From: Ananas comosus
Taxonomy: Eukaryota > Streptophyta > Magnoliopsida > Poales > Bromeliaceae
Direction of reading: 5' to 3'
Assembly (NCBI RefSeq): GCF_001540865.1
Contig: NC_033621.1
Span: 22,993,279 to 23,057,278, forward strand
Length of the DNA: 64,000 nt
Positions 52,030 through 64,000 of the stretch are shown here, piece by piece (within the stretch, counting starts at the first letter, position 1; each line of letters begins with the position of its first letter). The position numbers and the translations under genes are program-made. A model generated the notes under the pieces. That model did no database searches. It was not told where the DNA came from and was given only the letters and a program-made list of their open reading frames with translations.

Positions 52030-53563
52030 CAGATCTGAGATTCTAAATAGCGAAAGCAAAATAGCGAACGATGGTCGGAGGAAAGCGGTGCTCATATCAG
52101 ACGGTCTATGTCAGAAGCATTCTCACAAACCATCTCCACGAATTACAGAACTGAGCTCTACATGCAGCTTTCTGATACTGAGAACAGCAACAGCCCTCAC
52201 TATCATCCAATTGCCTGTGAGATCTGTGTATTCATAATCATGAAAAATTATTAACTCTCTCTCTCTCTCTCTATATATATATGCATCTGTTTTAATAATA
52301 AAGAATTATGCCTTTTCCTATATCTGCCCTTAGGTAACTTATTCCTATGGTTCTCAAACTATTGTGTGGGTTTTATTTTAGTTCTCAAACTATAATTTGT
52401 TGCTGTTATATCGACAAACCGTTTTTGTGAGGAATAAAAGGGTGAGATTTAAAAATACAATAAATTAAACTTTTGAGGATTGAAGTGCAACATAGGCAAG
52501 AGAGTTTGAGGACCATTAATGTAATTTATACCCTTCTGTTTAAGTGCAAATATATGTTTCAATTTCTGTTTTACTTCTTTGATGATCATTTTCACAGGAT
52601 GTGCATTGGCTTCTAATATTGATGATAATAATTTTGCCTCAGAAGTTGTTTAATCAGTTTATGCCATGGGAGGAAAGGTGGAAAAAGTAGGTGTTTGTAA
52701 TTTTATATAACTAATAAATGTGCCTAATGGGTAGTTGTATTTGATATCACCAATATATTCCAAAGAAAGAAAAAGCTTTAAAAAAAAAAAAGAGAGTAAA
52801 TTTGACCATTCAAGTAACAGAGCTAAGGCATTTATGCAGAACCCCTATATTGCCTTTTATGTTTTGGCTCCATTACATTCCAATTTGGGTGAAATTGCAC
52901 CAGCTCCCAAACATTTTGCTCCTCAAATTTTGAGTTTTGAGTATACATCAAACTTATAAAAGATATTATTTGAGTCTTTATCTTACCTGTGTGTCTGATA
53001 CATCTGTCCATTCATCAAAGTTACAACCTTTTCTTTATTTAGATGTTTGATATTGTACGCAAGTAATAATTTATCCTCTAAAAAAAAGAGTAAACTAAAA
53101 CTATTTTAGTCGGTAAAACTGTATAAAACTGTTCTGAATTATGAATTATTTTGAATCGACTATCAAATCTTTCAAAGTTTCAATTTTACCATCCAACAGT
53201 TTCAGTTTCTTGGATTTGAGCCAGTTTGACACTTTAACTTCAAAATTTGGATGATACATTTAAAATTTAAAGTCAAAATATCGTTGACGGACTCAAATTA
53301 AATAAATTGAAAGAGTGGAGAATCAGATTAAAATATTCTTTATGTCAGATAAGTTCTACACGTTTCTACCTAAAAAATCTTAAAAGACAAGAATCCAGAC
53401 CAAGTCTAGAAACTAGAAGTGTAATATAATTCACCTTTCCCACATACTTGAGTTAGTGGTGAAAGTGGGGCACTAAACTTTTCTCCCTTCTCTCTTCCAG
53501 AAGATAACAAAGGGAGGAATAATAAGTGGAGTGAGGGCCATGCTTTGTCTCTCTTCCACTCTA

Positions 53564-53564
<1 letters not shown>
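52030..53564. other. ENY2 3' region and intergenic DNA
   Basis: A (CT)n(TA)n run at about 52255-52281 lies in or near the 3' UTR. At 52350-52530 the ends share inverted text (ttctcaaactat / agtttgaggacc), a possible old MITE. The rest is AT-rich without a gene. Confidence 0.5.

Positions 53565-53595
<31 letters not shown>
53565..53595. repeat. (CA)n microsatellite
   Basis: Uninterrupted CA repeats. Confidence 0.9.
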
Positions 53596-53600
<5 letters not shown>

Positions 53601-53741
53601 TTAAAAATATGTGAATCTTGGTCTTGCCACTACCAGCCAACATTAAAATACTTTTTTCCCAGCCAGGCCAGATTCACAAGACAAAGAAAGCTGTTGCCTA
53701 CTGGACACGAAAAAGTAGCAGCATGCTGGAAACCGCCACTG

Positions 53742-53830
53742 CTTAGCGCAGTTGGTTGGCTGTTCAGGTCCGCGATTACAAGATCGAAAATTCGATTTTT
53801 CATGTGCGGATTTAGAACGTACGGTCGATT
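53742..53830 (+). mobile_element. tRNA-like (SINE head) fragment
   Basis: An A-box tagcgcagttgg at about 53754 is followed 35 bases on by a degenerate B-box aaattcgattttt. Spacing fits a tRNA-derived promoter, but there is no cloverleaf or clear tail, so a SINE relic is more likely than a tRNA gene. Confidence 0.4.
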
Positions 53831-56800
53831 TTGACGACATCTTTTTCTTTTTCGGTTCGGAATAATATCTTTTGTACCTTTCAAGTGAAAATTTACAATA
53901 AAACTTTGAACTTGGAACTTCAAGTACCAACCATTAAATTTTTAGCTAACTGCACAAGATACAGTCCATTAGATCTGGTGTTTTAGAAATATAAAATACA
54001 TGACTTGTATCTTTATCTATATTCAAAAATATTAATCTAATTTTCTGTACATACATGATGAATATGAAAGATAAATAAACCTAAAATCAGATAAAGTTTT
54101 TCTATAAAATTTTTCTACATTTGATCATGTTTATGAAGAGTTTTGAGTGAGGAAAACAAGGTTTTATACAAAAAGGACATTCCAGAAGATTCTGTGAAGT
54201 AGAGAGTGGTGAACTATGTTGACTATGTTAAATGAATAGTACAAGTAAACTTAATATTAGGTACAACTAATTAAATTAATTGTAACACTTGGAAAATATT
54301 TAGAGATAAAGAGAGTTTTTATTTGTAATTTGTTAAGGGATTGCTCATCTTTGTGATTGTTTTTGTCTACTTGGTAATTACTTAGTCATATATTTTTAAG
54401 AATGTTTTATGGGAATTTGCTTTTTTAAAAAAACGCAAAAGAATAAATAAAAGGGTAAATGGTATATGTGTTCTCATGATATGGTGTAATTTAGTTATTG
54501 TACTTTTAATTTTAGTATTTTGGTTCATGAACTTCTAAATATCTTACATTTTAGCTTCTAATTATTTTTGTTTTAAGAGCAAACTCTTATTGTAAAATAA
54601 TATTCGGCCTCGTAAAACGTATAAAAATTAATGACATGTTTGGTCCACGACTGAAATGAAAATAAAAAATAAAATTGGATGGTATTGGATTGAAAAACGG
54701 AATGAAAATAATTCAAAAATTTTTTGTTCATTGCTTAATGAAAATCAAAATGAATATCTAGAATTTTGGGCCAGAAATGAATTGGCTCCTTACCGTTCCA
54801 AAGTGGAATGAGAATTGGAATCTAATTTCTGTAGAATAAATGACAACTATCGAAATTAATGAATTCTATTCTGATTTTATAGTTTAAAATAGATGAATCA
54901 AACAAGCCCTAGATCACAATAATGAAATAGTACAGATACCATTGTTCGCTATTTCAATATTTTATATTCAACACTTTCATTACCGTATCTAGACACAAAA
55001 TAATTTGATGGGATTGGGACTCAATTTTTTTTTATTTTTATGTGACACCATATAAAATAATTAATTAATTAATTTAAAATTAATATTCAATAGAAACTAA
55101 TTTTCACAGAAAATAAAACCATAAAAAGAGATAAATAAGAGAGAGAGAGAGAGAGAGAGCATAAAATAAAGCATATTCATAAAGTTTGATACATTACAAT
55201 AATTAATATAATAAAAACATCAGGAGAATCATATCAAAGTTATCTAAACGACAAAAAAAAATCTCAAAATTCTAAAAAAAAAACAAAAAATACAAAACCT
55301 ATTTTGGTGGGGGAGGTGGTGGATGCAAACAAGGCAAAATCATAATAGTGTGGAGAACATGCAAGGGAGGAGATAGCCAAATGGAGAATCACTTCTTTTT
55401 ATATATATATATAAAATACATATTTTTTTGATTGCTTAATTAAATTCCATTTTTATGACACAACATAGAAAATATCGACCCTCTACTTTTGTGTGTCATC
55501 ACTTGCCCTACCCATCCCTACCTTCACAATTCTCTCCACTTTTCACCCTCCAACTTGCCCCAAATTACAAAAAAAAGAAAAACAGGATTACTTGTTCCCA
55601 ATTATTTATCATAAAAAAAAAAAAGTATACAGATCCCCTCAACTACGAGAAGATCTACAGTATCACACTTGCACCACGTCGTCAGTAACAAATTAATTAT
55701 ATCTCTCTTTTTGAAAGAAAAGTAAAATAAAAATATTCTTCTATTAACCATCACGAAACAGATGAGCTCAAGGAGGACAATTTTATTAGTTGCCGATGCC
55801 ACATCAGCAATATAACTGATACATTCTCTTCTTCTTCTTTTTTTCAAATATAGCCTATTTTGAAGTGACTTTCTCAACTTTTCTTTTTTTCTTAATTGAC
55901 ACTCACTCAACTTAAAGTAATTTTAATAAAAAAAAGTTGAAAATATTGTTAAATTTGTTGGTAATTTGTATGAACTTTATAATTTTAACCACTTTTTAGT
56001 GAATAAAATTAGGTAGATTAATAATTAATAACTAATAGAGTCGCTAAATTTGATAATTTTTAAATTCAAATAAAAAAAAAGTAAGGGTGTTAAGGGGTCT
56101 CTATAGTTTTACCATTATTTTTGGGGGAAGTATTTGGAGAAAAAAAAAATTGCTTCTTTTAATCTTCCTACTATTTAAATCAGTTGCTATTTTTATGAAA
56201 AATATTTTTCCTGAATTAAAAAAAAAAATTAATGGCATATTTTTATCTTCTAAACTAAATCAATTTTATAAAAAATATAATTTAGTAATTTGTAACTTAA
56301 ATCTAAGATATTAGATCAATCTTGTAATAATGATGATCAGTAGATGCTAATGGGGTCAAGGATCAAGCGCCTAAGGCGGATTCAGGATGCGTTAATTGTA
56401 TGCTATTTTTTGCCTTCACTGACTGCTCTATTCGATACAGATCAGGATGAGAGTGAATTTATTATGAACTTTGACGAATTAAGACAGATCAAACGAAAAA
56501 AAGGGCTCACGCTTGCCGCTCCATTTCATTGGCGGATCGGAGCGGATTCAAAGCAGATTATAAATTTTGTTTTATTTTTTAATCTTACTTATTATCTGAT
56601 TTGGGACTGAAAAGAATATGTCTGTGTCTCTATAATTTATAGAGATATTAAAAAATATCAAAACAAACGAAAAAAAAAAAAAGATTGGGACAAACATCAA
56701 CGTTGGAGACATCAATTATGACGAATCTCAAAATACGGTTTGAAAATGATTCGCATCATTAATTAATGAATTAATAAATAATTAGTAGCCATCAAAAGTA

Positions 56801-57240
56801 GTTGGTCTAAGACACAAAATAGGCTAACTTTTTTTATGAATCATTAATGTCCATTTTTCTTAGATTACTAATTTTTTATATAATCTATAATAAAGAGAGT
56901 GACATTTTTGTTGGTTTGACTTTCGAAATACTTTGTAATTATAAATAAATATAAAAATTTAAATTCTGCTAAAAAAATATTCTTATATATCAATAAATTT
57001 TAATTTTATAATTTATTAGACGCGAGTTTTTTACAATTTCAATACGAGAAATTTTTTTTCTCTTGTGTAATAATGAAACACACACAAGAGAATAAGTTTA
57101 ATTAAAAATTATAAATAAGGCCCAAAAAAATAAATTAAAAAGAAAGGGTAAAATGGTAATTTCACCCATTGAGCTGGCCTATTTTACTCACAGATGTGGC
57201 TCTTATTAAATTCCGCGTCTCCTCTCTCTCCCTCTCCCAA
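53831..57240. other. AT-rich intergenic DNA between ENY2 and the desaturase
   Basis: Mostly AT-rich with homopolymer runs, a (GA)n at about 55138-55160, and repeat text at 55845-55930 related to the RPL17 intron repeat. A small open frame at 56344-56610 has no recognisable domain and is not called. No RNA gene recognised. Confidence 0.5.
54634..54909. mobile_element. Degenerate Tourist-like MITE
   Basis: Left end gacatgtttggtcca and, inverted from the right, agggcttgtttgattca resemble the MITE at 31094. About 275 bp, AT-rich interior, no clear target duplication. Confidence 0.45.
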
Positions 57241-57241
57241 A

Positions 57242-57245
<4 letters not shown>

Positions 57246-57281
<36 letters not shown>
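57246..57281. repeat. (GA)n tract upstream of the desaturase
   Basis: GA dinucleotides about 110 bases before the ATG, probably in the 5' UTR. Confidence 0.9.
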
Positions 57282-57283
<2 letters not shown>

Positions 57284-57393
57284 AGAGTTCTCACTCCTCC
57301 ATAGAAATCGAAAGAGGGAGAGGGAGAGGAAGAGGAAGACGAAGAGGAAGAAGAAGCGGAGGAGGAAGAAGCTGCGGGAAAAAGCGCTTTTTA

Positions 57394-60300
57394 ATGGCTT
57401 CTAGATTGGCTTTTGGGGCAGAGGCTTTACTCTGCTTATCCCCCTCCAAGCCCAAAAAGAGGGCCCCTGGATCTCCCAAAGTGCTCATGGTCTCCTCCTC
57501 CCTCTCCACCGGGTTGGGCCCCTTCCCCTTTTCTTCTCGCTCTCCTCCTCAAATGGGTGGGATTGTGATCTTAATCATGCTTGTCCTGTGGTTTTTCTCG
57601 TCTCGGGTTTTGCTCTTTTTGCCTAAAAATTCGAATTTTCTTTTCCCCCTTCTTTTTTACGGTTGATTTGATGAGCCGGGCCTAATTTTTGGCCAAATTA
57701 GGTGATTTGGGGATATGGGTTTTGCTTTATTTTCTTCGCTTTGCTTGTTTCTTTCGTTGTGGATTGGTTATGGGTGTAAAGTTGGCACCTTTATCTCGAT
57801 TGCGTTCGTGAAATTGGCTTTAACAATCTTTTCATAAGGTTTTTTAGCCCCTTTTTTTTTCTGTAGATAATTATATTATATTTCTTACTAGTAATTTTGC
57901 GGCACAGTGTAGGATTCAGCAATGTTGTTAGTTGGTATCTGGGATCATTCATCAATTTGGTCACTAATGTAACATTTATTATGTATTTATTTTGTTAATT
58001 GCTCTTTGTATATCTTGGGCTTCCTTTTCTTTGTTATTTTGTAATCTCTATGTGATAGCCATTTATGATGTATCCTCCTGTGAATAGTGTTTAATTTGTA
58101 ACATAATCTATTGGATATCTATGCAAAAGTAGTTTCTACATAAAAATGTAGCATGATTGGAAAAAGAACTCTTTGTCCAAATGGATCTATTCAGTATTAG
58201 ATCCTAATTTTGCTTTACCATTGCCTCATTGTAAAAAGAGAGGGATTGTGAAGTAATTAGGAGGTTCAAATATCAATTACAAGCACTGCACGAAAAGGAT
58301 GCTTCATTTGATAACTCATAAAGTTTTTGCGCGTATATAAGGCTAAAAATTTCAATTTCTTGATAGTGGGGATCAATGCTTGTTCTTCTGGTTCAATGTT
58401 ACCACTTACCACGGCGAGTTTTGCGGCCTCAGGGGGTTAGAAACTTCTCAGTTGACCATTGATGTTGAGGAAAAGAGGACACATAATTAGAAGTAAAAAT
58501 CGGCATTTACTTGGGGATGAAAGGACTTTGAGTTGGCGCAATTTGTAGAGTCGCCGCTCTTTCTTCTTACTATAGTTCTAGCTTTTCTGTGTGGATAGAC
58601 ATTTATTTCCGAATCCTCTCTTTATTTTTTTATCCTTGTAGTGCTTGGCTTGGCATAATTGATTAACGGTTCTAATAATGCTTCTGAATTTTAGGGCATA
58701 GGTTGTATACCAAGTGAAACGAGAGATATCAATAGTTACATAAAGCAATTGAGCATTTCGTTGCTTATGAATTTCATTGTGATAATTTTTAGCTTTTTAT
58801 GTTGTACTGTTGGAAAACCATATGTATGACCTTTAATCTATAAATAGACAACTTCCTCTGTTAATATGCACTTTGGAAAGTTTTGTGTTTATAAAGTTAT
58901 GATATTATATGGATTTGAAGTCTGTTGCTTCTATAATTTTGCATTCTGTCATGAATATGTACGTGTACATTATATATAGTATTAGTTTTATTCAACATAG
59001 TTCAAAATGCTATAGACATAATGAGAATCATCTGTATATATCTCCTATGTTTTTAGTATCTAAGTTGAAGATTGAGATATTCTGGCATAGTGTACTATAC
59101 TTGCTTTGTCGAGCTCTCCTTAGTTTCTTACAGGTTACTATGCTCTGAATTCGTATTTCATTTTCGTATTTGTTTTTTTTGGCTCTTGTCTTGATTTTGT
59201 TGGAGAGAAAATCGTAATAAAAAATTGTCATATTGCTGTTATTATTAGATTATTTTCATGTAGAGAGAACTTTTTTCAGTGCTGATTCTATGCTGCATGA
59301 ACTAAAATTGCTGGTAACAATGGCCTGTTTGGCTCATAGCCCAAATGTTAGAGAGTTTATCGTGCCCTTCTGATGTCACCTCTATACTTCATTTGGTCAC
59401 CTCTCTGCTCGATTCATCTGCAATGTGGGATAGAATATTGCAGACAATTTTGCCTACTGTGGTGGTATTCGTTTATGCCGTCTTACATTAGCGAAGTAAA
59501 GTAGAAAAGTTGGAAGAGTTTTGCTAATATCATGTTCTGTAGTTCGAGATCCTGCCGTCCTTTACTGCTTACCCTGTTTGGAAGTTGTTTCTTTTATGAA
59601 ATTTAATTTCTTGTCTGGTTCTGCGAGTAGTCTGTTCTCGGATTTTTGATTTGCTGTATTGATAGCTAATTTACAGACTTTACAACATTCATGAGAAGCT
59701 TGGATACTGTCGTTTAATTTGAGCCTATGATAGCAAAAGCTTTTATGTTTTTTGCCCGTTGTTTTCCAGAAGGGCCACTTTTTGAGTGTACTTTTTTATA
59801 CATGCGCTAAATCAATTGACCTTCTCATCCGTGATTGATCCACGGTTCAAAGTTTGTATGCTCTTACAGTACAATGTAATATTGAATTATTCAATACTTT
59901 TTGAGCAATTTGTAACAAAAGAGTGTTCTAAAGGCATAAACTAATTTTTCCCAGGGTTGAAGTTCCTAAAAGGCCCTTCACTCCGCCACGCGAAGTCCAT
60001 GTTCAAGTGACCCACTCGATGCCACCCCAGAAGATCGAGATTTTCAAATCGCTTGACAAATGGGCTGAAGATAATATCTTAACCCATCTCAGGCCTGTCG
60101 AGAAGTGCTGGCAACCACAGGATTTCCTTCCGGATCCTTCATCCGACGGCTTCCACGACGAAGTCAAGGAACTACGGGAGAGGGCGAAGGAACTCCCCGA
60201 CGATTACTTTGTGTGCTTAGTCGGTGACATGATTACTGAAGAAGCGCTCCCCACGTACCAAACAATGCTTAACACGCTCGACGGGGTCCGTGATGAGACG

Positions 60301-61486
60301 GGCGCGAGCCTCACTTCGTGGGCGATTTGGACTAGGGCTTGGACCGCAGAAGAGAATAGGCATGGGGATCTTCTCAACAAGTATTTGTATCTTACAGGGA
60401 GAGTGGACATGCGGCAGATTGAGAAGACGATCCAGTACTTGATTGGCTCAGGAATGGTAATTACTTTTCCTTCTGCGCAAAACATTTTCTTTTTTAAATT
60501 TCTCAAGTTTTCTTTTTCTTTGGGTTTGGTGCTGAAATTTATTCAGTTTTAGTTGTTTTGATTCGTATAAATTGGATTTAACTCTCTCGGAATTAGAAAA
60601 AGGTAGTTCTAAGCAGCAAATAGAGCTTGGTTTAGTTATCCGTTTAGCCTAGTCTCAATAATAATGCCTAGTTCACAGTGGTTTCAAATCGATTTCTTTA
60701 ACTCCTATTATGTTCCAAAGGGACAAAGGGAACGACAATCTTAGATTCATCCTGAAGAGCGTGATATAGTGCCTATTTGGAAAATAACCTCTACTCTGAG
60801 AAGCGTAAAGCGTTAGACGAAATGTTTCATCTTTTTCTGCATTTTGACCCCGAAAGCATGTGCTCCAATTCGGAGTTAAACTGCGGGTAGTAGCAACTAT
60901 TTGTGTCAACATCTTGTTCTTTCAGGACCCTCGGACGGAGAACAGCCCCTACCTCGGCTTCATCTACACCTCCTTCCAAGAGCGCGCGACCTTCATCTCG
61001 CACGGCAACACGGCACGGCACGCGAAGGAGCACGGGGACCTCAAACTGGCCCAGATATGCGGCATCATCGCCTCCGACGAGAAGCGGCACGAGACCGCCT
61101 ACACCAAGATCGTCGAGAAGCTGTTCGAGATCGACCCCGACGGGACCGTGCTCGCCCTCGCCGACATGATGAAGAAGAAGATCTCCATGCCGGCCCACCT
61201 GATGTACGACGGGCAGGACGACAACCTCTTCGAGCACTTCTCGACGGTGGCCCAGCGTCTCGGCGTCTACACCGCGAAGGACTACGCCGACATACTCGAG
61301 TTTCTCGTGGCCAGGTGGAAGGTGGCGGAACTGAGCGGCCTTTCCGGGGAAGGGACGAAGGCGCAGGACTACGTGTGCACTCTCGCGCCACGGATCAGGA
61401 GGCTGGAGGAGAGGGCTCAGGGCCGCGCCAAGCAGGCGGGGACGGTGCCATTTAGTTGGATATATGGGAGAGAAGTTCAACTGTGA
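57394..61486 (+). CDS. SAD: Stearoyl-[acyl-carrier-protein] 9-desaturase, plastid
   Basis: Three exons, 57394-57512, 59955-60456 and 60926-61486, encode 393 residues. Exon 1 ([18 protein letters not shown]) is a serine-rich chloroplast transit peptide. The mature part begins near [19 protein letters not shown]. The two diiron motifs are EENRH (E173, H176) and DEKRH (E259, H262), spaced 86 residues apart as in the castor enzyme. It ends [13 protein letters not shown]. Family reaction: introduces the delta-9 double bond into 18:0-ACP with ferredoxin and O2 in the stroma, giving 18:1-ACP. Exon 3 is much more GC-rich than its surroundings. Intron 1 is 2.4 kb. Length and all key residues are normal. 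Confidence 0.96.
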
Positions 61487-61632
61487 GCTCCATAAGTGGG
61501 CTATAAAATTTTTTGAGTTCAGTTTCTGGTGTTACACCCCTTCAAATTTATGGCAGTACTTGTTAAGCTAATATATTATTATATATTGTGAGTGTCAGAT
61601 TGGTGCTTGAGGTGGAAGTTTCTGAGTGTCTC

Positions 61633-61633
<1 letters not shown>

Positions 61634-61667
<34 letters not shown>
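61634..61667. repeat. (GA)n tract in the desaturase 3' UTR
   Basis: GA dinucleotides about 150 bases after the stop codon. Confidence 0.85.
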
Positions 61668-61668
<1 letters not shown>

Positions 61669-62146
61669 CTTCAATGGCTTTGGTGTTTTCCTCATCTTTG
61701 AGTGTAAAAGCACTTGTTTAACTAGCATGTTTCTGGTGGAATGTAGCTGCTTCTTGTTTAGGTGCTTTCTTTTGTGCTTATAGTAATGTATTCACAACAT
61801 GAAGTCTCCTACAGTATGAAGAATTAGGTAATAAATTTTGGGCCTTGTTTGGTATTTATGCCCTAATTTTTCTGTGATTCAATGCAGCGGCAGCTCTGCG
61901 TGTCTCTACTAAGTCTAGTTGTTTTATATTTCTAGTCGAGAAAAAAAAAAAAATAAAATGCATAACTTTTACCTTTTTCTCTTAAAAAGAAAATGGAAAA
62001 CACTTTCACTGAAAATGCTCTAAAATTTGAGCTCGTTTGTTTGTAAACTGAAATTAATTCTCAGTTGAACTACTGTTTCGGTAAAATTATTTTGTAACGT
62101 TGTTTATTTGAGAGGGAGAGTGTTAGTGGCTTCGGAATTTAAATTT
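61668..62146. other. Downstream flank of the desaturase
   Basis: Presumed end of the 3' UTR and AT-rich spacer; no gene. Confidence 0.5.
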
Positions 62147-62278
62147 TTCGTAGGACAAACACAAAAAGTGTTCCGGACTACATTGTACTGCACATGGGGA
62201 AAATAATGAGTATTCGTAGGACAAACACAAAAAGTGTTCCGGACTAAATTGTACAGCACATGGGGAAAATAATCAGTA
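62147..62278. repeat. 66-bp tandem duplication
   Basis: Two copies (62147-62212 and 62213-62278) of a unit starting ttcgtaggacaaacacaaaa differ at about four positions. Confidence 0.85.
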
Positions 62279-62289
62279 TAGATATATAT

Positions 62290-62830
62290 GGCCAGGGCTA
62301 CTGTACTTTCGTGAGTATAGAGTTTTTTATATTTATAAATTATTTTTAATGATTGAGCTTCCGAATCGACGATCCATTCTATTAAATATGATCTAGAGTA
62401 TTTGAAACATATAGAAAATAAATTTCATAATTTTTCGAAATCATGATAGAGTTTATCAAGCGGATATAAAATGAATGGTCAAAATCGAACGATGCATTAA
62501 AAATGGATGATCGGACCCTTCAATTTAAAATCGAAGTTATTACTCTTTATCTATATAGTGAATAGAATTTTCTATCAAAAATTGAACCGATTTCGATTCT
62601 TTTACACTGTTAAACTAGCAAATATTTCATACCAGCCGTTAAAAATTGTCAATTTTGTGACCTTTTGATCGTAAGGTAAATGATGTTGAAAAATTATAAA
62701 ATTTGATTTCTAGACGTTTTAAATGTTCTAGATAACGTTTAACGGTATAGATCGTCGATCCGAAAGCTCTATCATCGAAAACGACTTATGAGTACGAGGC
62801 GATCGTACTCATAAGAGTATAGTAGCCGAA

Positions 62831-62833
<3 letters not shown>
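62290..62833. mobile_element. MITE D with long imperfect inverted repeats
   Basis: Left gggctactgtactttcgtga and, inverted from the right, cggctactatactcttatga start arms of about 100 bp (inner match cttccgaatcgacgatc / ctttcggatcgacgatc). The right border runs into (TA)n. Interior text (ccttttgatcg.aaggtaaatgatgt) matches MITE A near 33476-33500. Confidence 0.75.

Positions 62834-62910
<77 letters not shown>
62834..62910. repeat. (TA)n microsatellite at gap edge
   Basis: Pure TA dinucleotides leading into the N run. Confidence 0.95.
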
Positions 62911-63803
62911 NNNNNNNNNNNNNNNNNNNNNNNNNNNNNNNNNNNNNNNNNNNNNNNNNNNNNNNNNNNNNNNNNNNNNNNNNNNNNNNNNNNNNNNNNN
63001 NNNNNNNNNNNNNNNNNNNNNNNNNNNNNNNNNNNNNNNNNNNNNNNNNNNNNNNNNNNNNNNNNNNNNNNNNNNNNNNNNNNNNNNNNNNNNNNNNNNN
63101 NNNNNNNNNNNNNNNNNNNNNNNNNNNNNNNNNNNNNNNNNNNNNNNNNNNNNNNNNNNNNNNNNNNNNNNNNNNNNNNNNNNNNNNNNNNNNNNNNNNN
63201 NNNNNNNNNNNNNNNNNNNNNNNNNNNNNNNNNNNNNNNNNNNNNNNNNNNNNNNNNNNNNNNNNNNNNNNNNNNNNNNNNNNNNNNNNNNNNNNNNNNN
63301 NNNNNNNNNNNNNNNNNNNNNNNNNNNNNNNNNNNNNNNNNNNNNNNNNNNNNNNNNNNNNNNNNNNNNNNNNNNNNNNNNNNNNNNNNNNNNNNNNNNN
63401 NNNNNNNNNNNNNNNNNNNNNNNNNNNNNNNNNNNNNNNNNNNNNNNNNNNNNNNNNNNNNNNNNNNNNNNNNNNNNNNNNNNNNNNNNNNNNNNNNNNN
63501 NNNNNNNNNNNNNNNNNNNNNNNNNNNNNNNNNNNNNNNNNNNNNNNNNNNNNNNNNNNNNNNNNNNNNNNNNNNNNNNNNNNNNNNNNNNNNNNNNNNN
63601 NNNNNNNNNNNNNNNNNNNNNNNNNNNNNNNNNNNNNNNNNNNNNNNNNNNNNNNNNNNNNNNNNNNNNNNNNNNNNNNNNNNNNNNNNNNNNNNNNNNN
63701 NNNNNNNNNNNNNNNNNNNNNNNNNNNNNNNNNNNNNNNNNNNNNNNNNNNNNNNNNNNNNNNNNNNNNNNNNNNNNNNNNNNNNNNNNNNNNNNNNNNN
63801 NNN
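62911..63803. other. Assembly gap (893 Ns)
   Basis: Run of N following (TA)n; length may be nominal. Confidence 0.99.
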
Positions 63804-64000
63804 GATATGACATTAAAATTTTAGATCAAAGTTATTGATCTTGTTTTATATGGTATAAAGAATTTTCTATCAAAATTTTATATGATTTGGATATTTCTAC
63901 ACCGTTAAACTTGCAACCGGCTCACCACGGCCATTAAAATTATTAATTTTGAACCCCTTCGATCACTAGGCAAATGATATCGAAAAATCACAAAATTTAT
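63804..64000. mobile_element. Partial MITE of the A/D family at window end
   Basis: Text such as ttctatcaaaattttatatg, ctacaccgttaaac and gatcactaggcaaatgatat closely matches the interiors of MITE A (about 33390-33500) and MITE D (about 62570-62690). Both ends are missing (N gap and window edge). Confidence 0.7.

Noticed and set aside
56344..56610. 88-codon plus-strand frame
   Set aside because: No recognisable domain, AT-rich context, no splice or promoter support.
60827..61480. 217-codon frame antisense to the desaturase
   Set aside because: A shadow of a GC-rich exon with strong codon bias; no domain of its own.
62809..63813. 334-codon minus-strand frame
   Set aside because: Made of Ns plus a (TA)n tract reading YIYIYI; not a gene.

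Overview
The window is nuclear DNA from a flowering plant, most likely a monocot. Genes are intron-rich with GT-AG introns, intergenic DNA is very AT-rich, and plant-type retroelements and MITEs are abundant. A pineapple-like genome is a low-confidence guess from gene style only. Two long N runs (36081-36856, 62911-63803) and five single Ns (25911, 33656, 34025, 49433, 49719) mark assembly gaps or joins, mostly inside repeats.

Layout. (1) 347-8543 +: the C-terminal 19 exons of an ER-type M28 metallopeptidase (ERMP1-like); its 5' end lies outside the window. (2) 9285-12321 -: ribosomal protein L17 (uL22) in seven coding exons, with a TATA box and two telo-boxes. (3) 13340-39250 -: a tandem array of four Golgi-type nucleotide-diphospho-sugar transferase paralogues (PF03407-like). 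The first two are intact three-exon genes. The third has a 1-nt frameshift and no recognisable exon 1. The fourth has intact exons 2-3 but an exon 1 that looks decayed by in-frame stops. (4) Mobile elements have expanded the array. A full-length L1-type LINE (21339-28699) has a 17-bp target duplication and one nonsense codon in ORF2. A Mutator-type non-autonomous element (36001-37363) has 80-bp inverted repeats and a perfect 9-bp duplication. Two tRNA-derived SINEs, a Tourist-like MITE, several microsatellite-tipped MITEs and a 1.5-kb direct duplication are also present. (5) 41969-48091 +: COG2, complete in 12 exons. (6) 49833-52029 +: ENY2, whose start codon appears to be split by an intron; its third intron holds a 167-bp solo-LTR-like element with 5S rRNA-like blocks and a perfect 5-bp target duplication. 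(7) 52030-57393: AT-rich intergenic DNA with SINE/MITE remnants. (8) 57394-61486 +: plastid stearoyl-ACP desaturase, complete in three exons. (9) The right end is a (TA)n/MITE block broken by an N gap.

The genes are housekeeping functions (ER proteolysis, translation, Golgi tethering, chromatin/mRNA export, fatty-acid desaturation) plus a glycosyltransferase cluster. They do not form an operon or a shared pathway. I found no previously undescribed multi-gene system. The most rewarding observations concern transposon biology (a SINE and a LINE sharing a 3' tail, TIR elements tipped by microsatellites, a 5S-bearing LTR), the graded decay of the glycosyltransferase array, and two start codons placed at exon-intron junctions.
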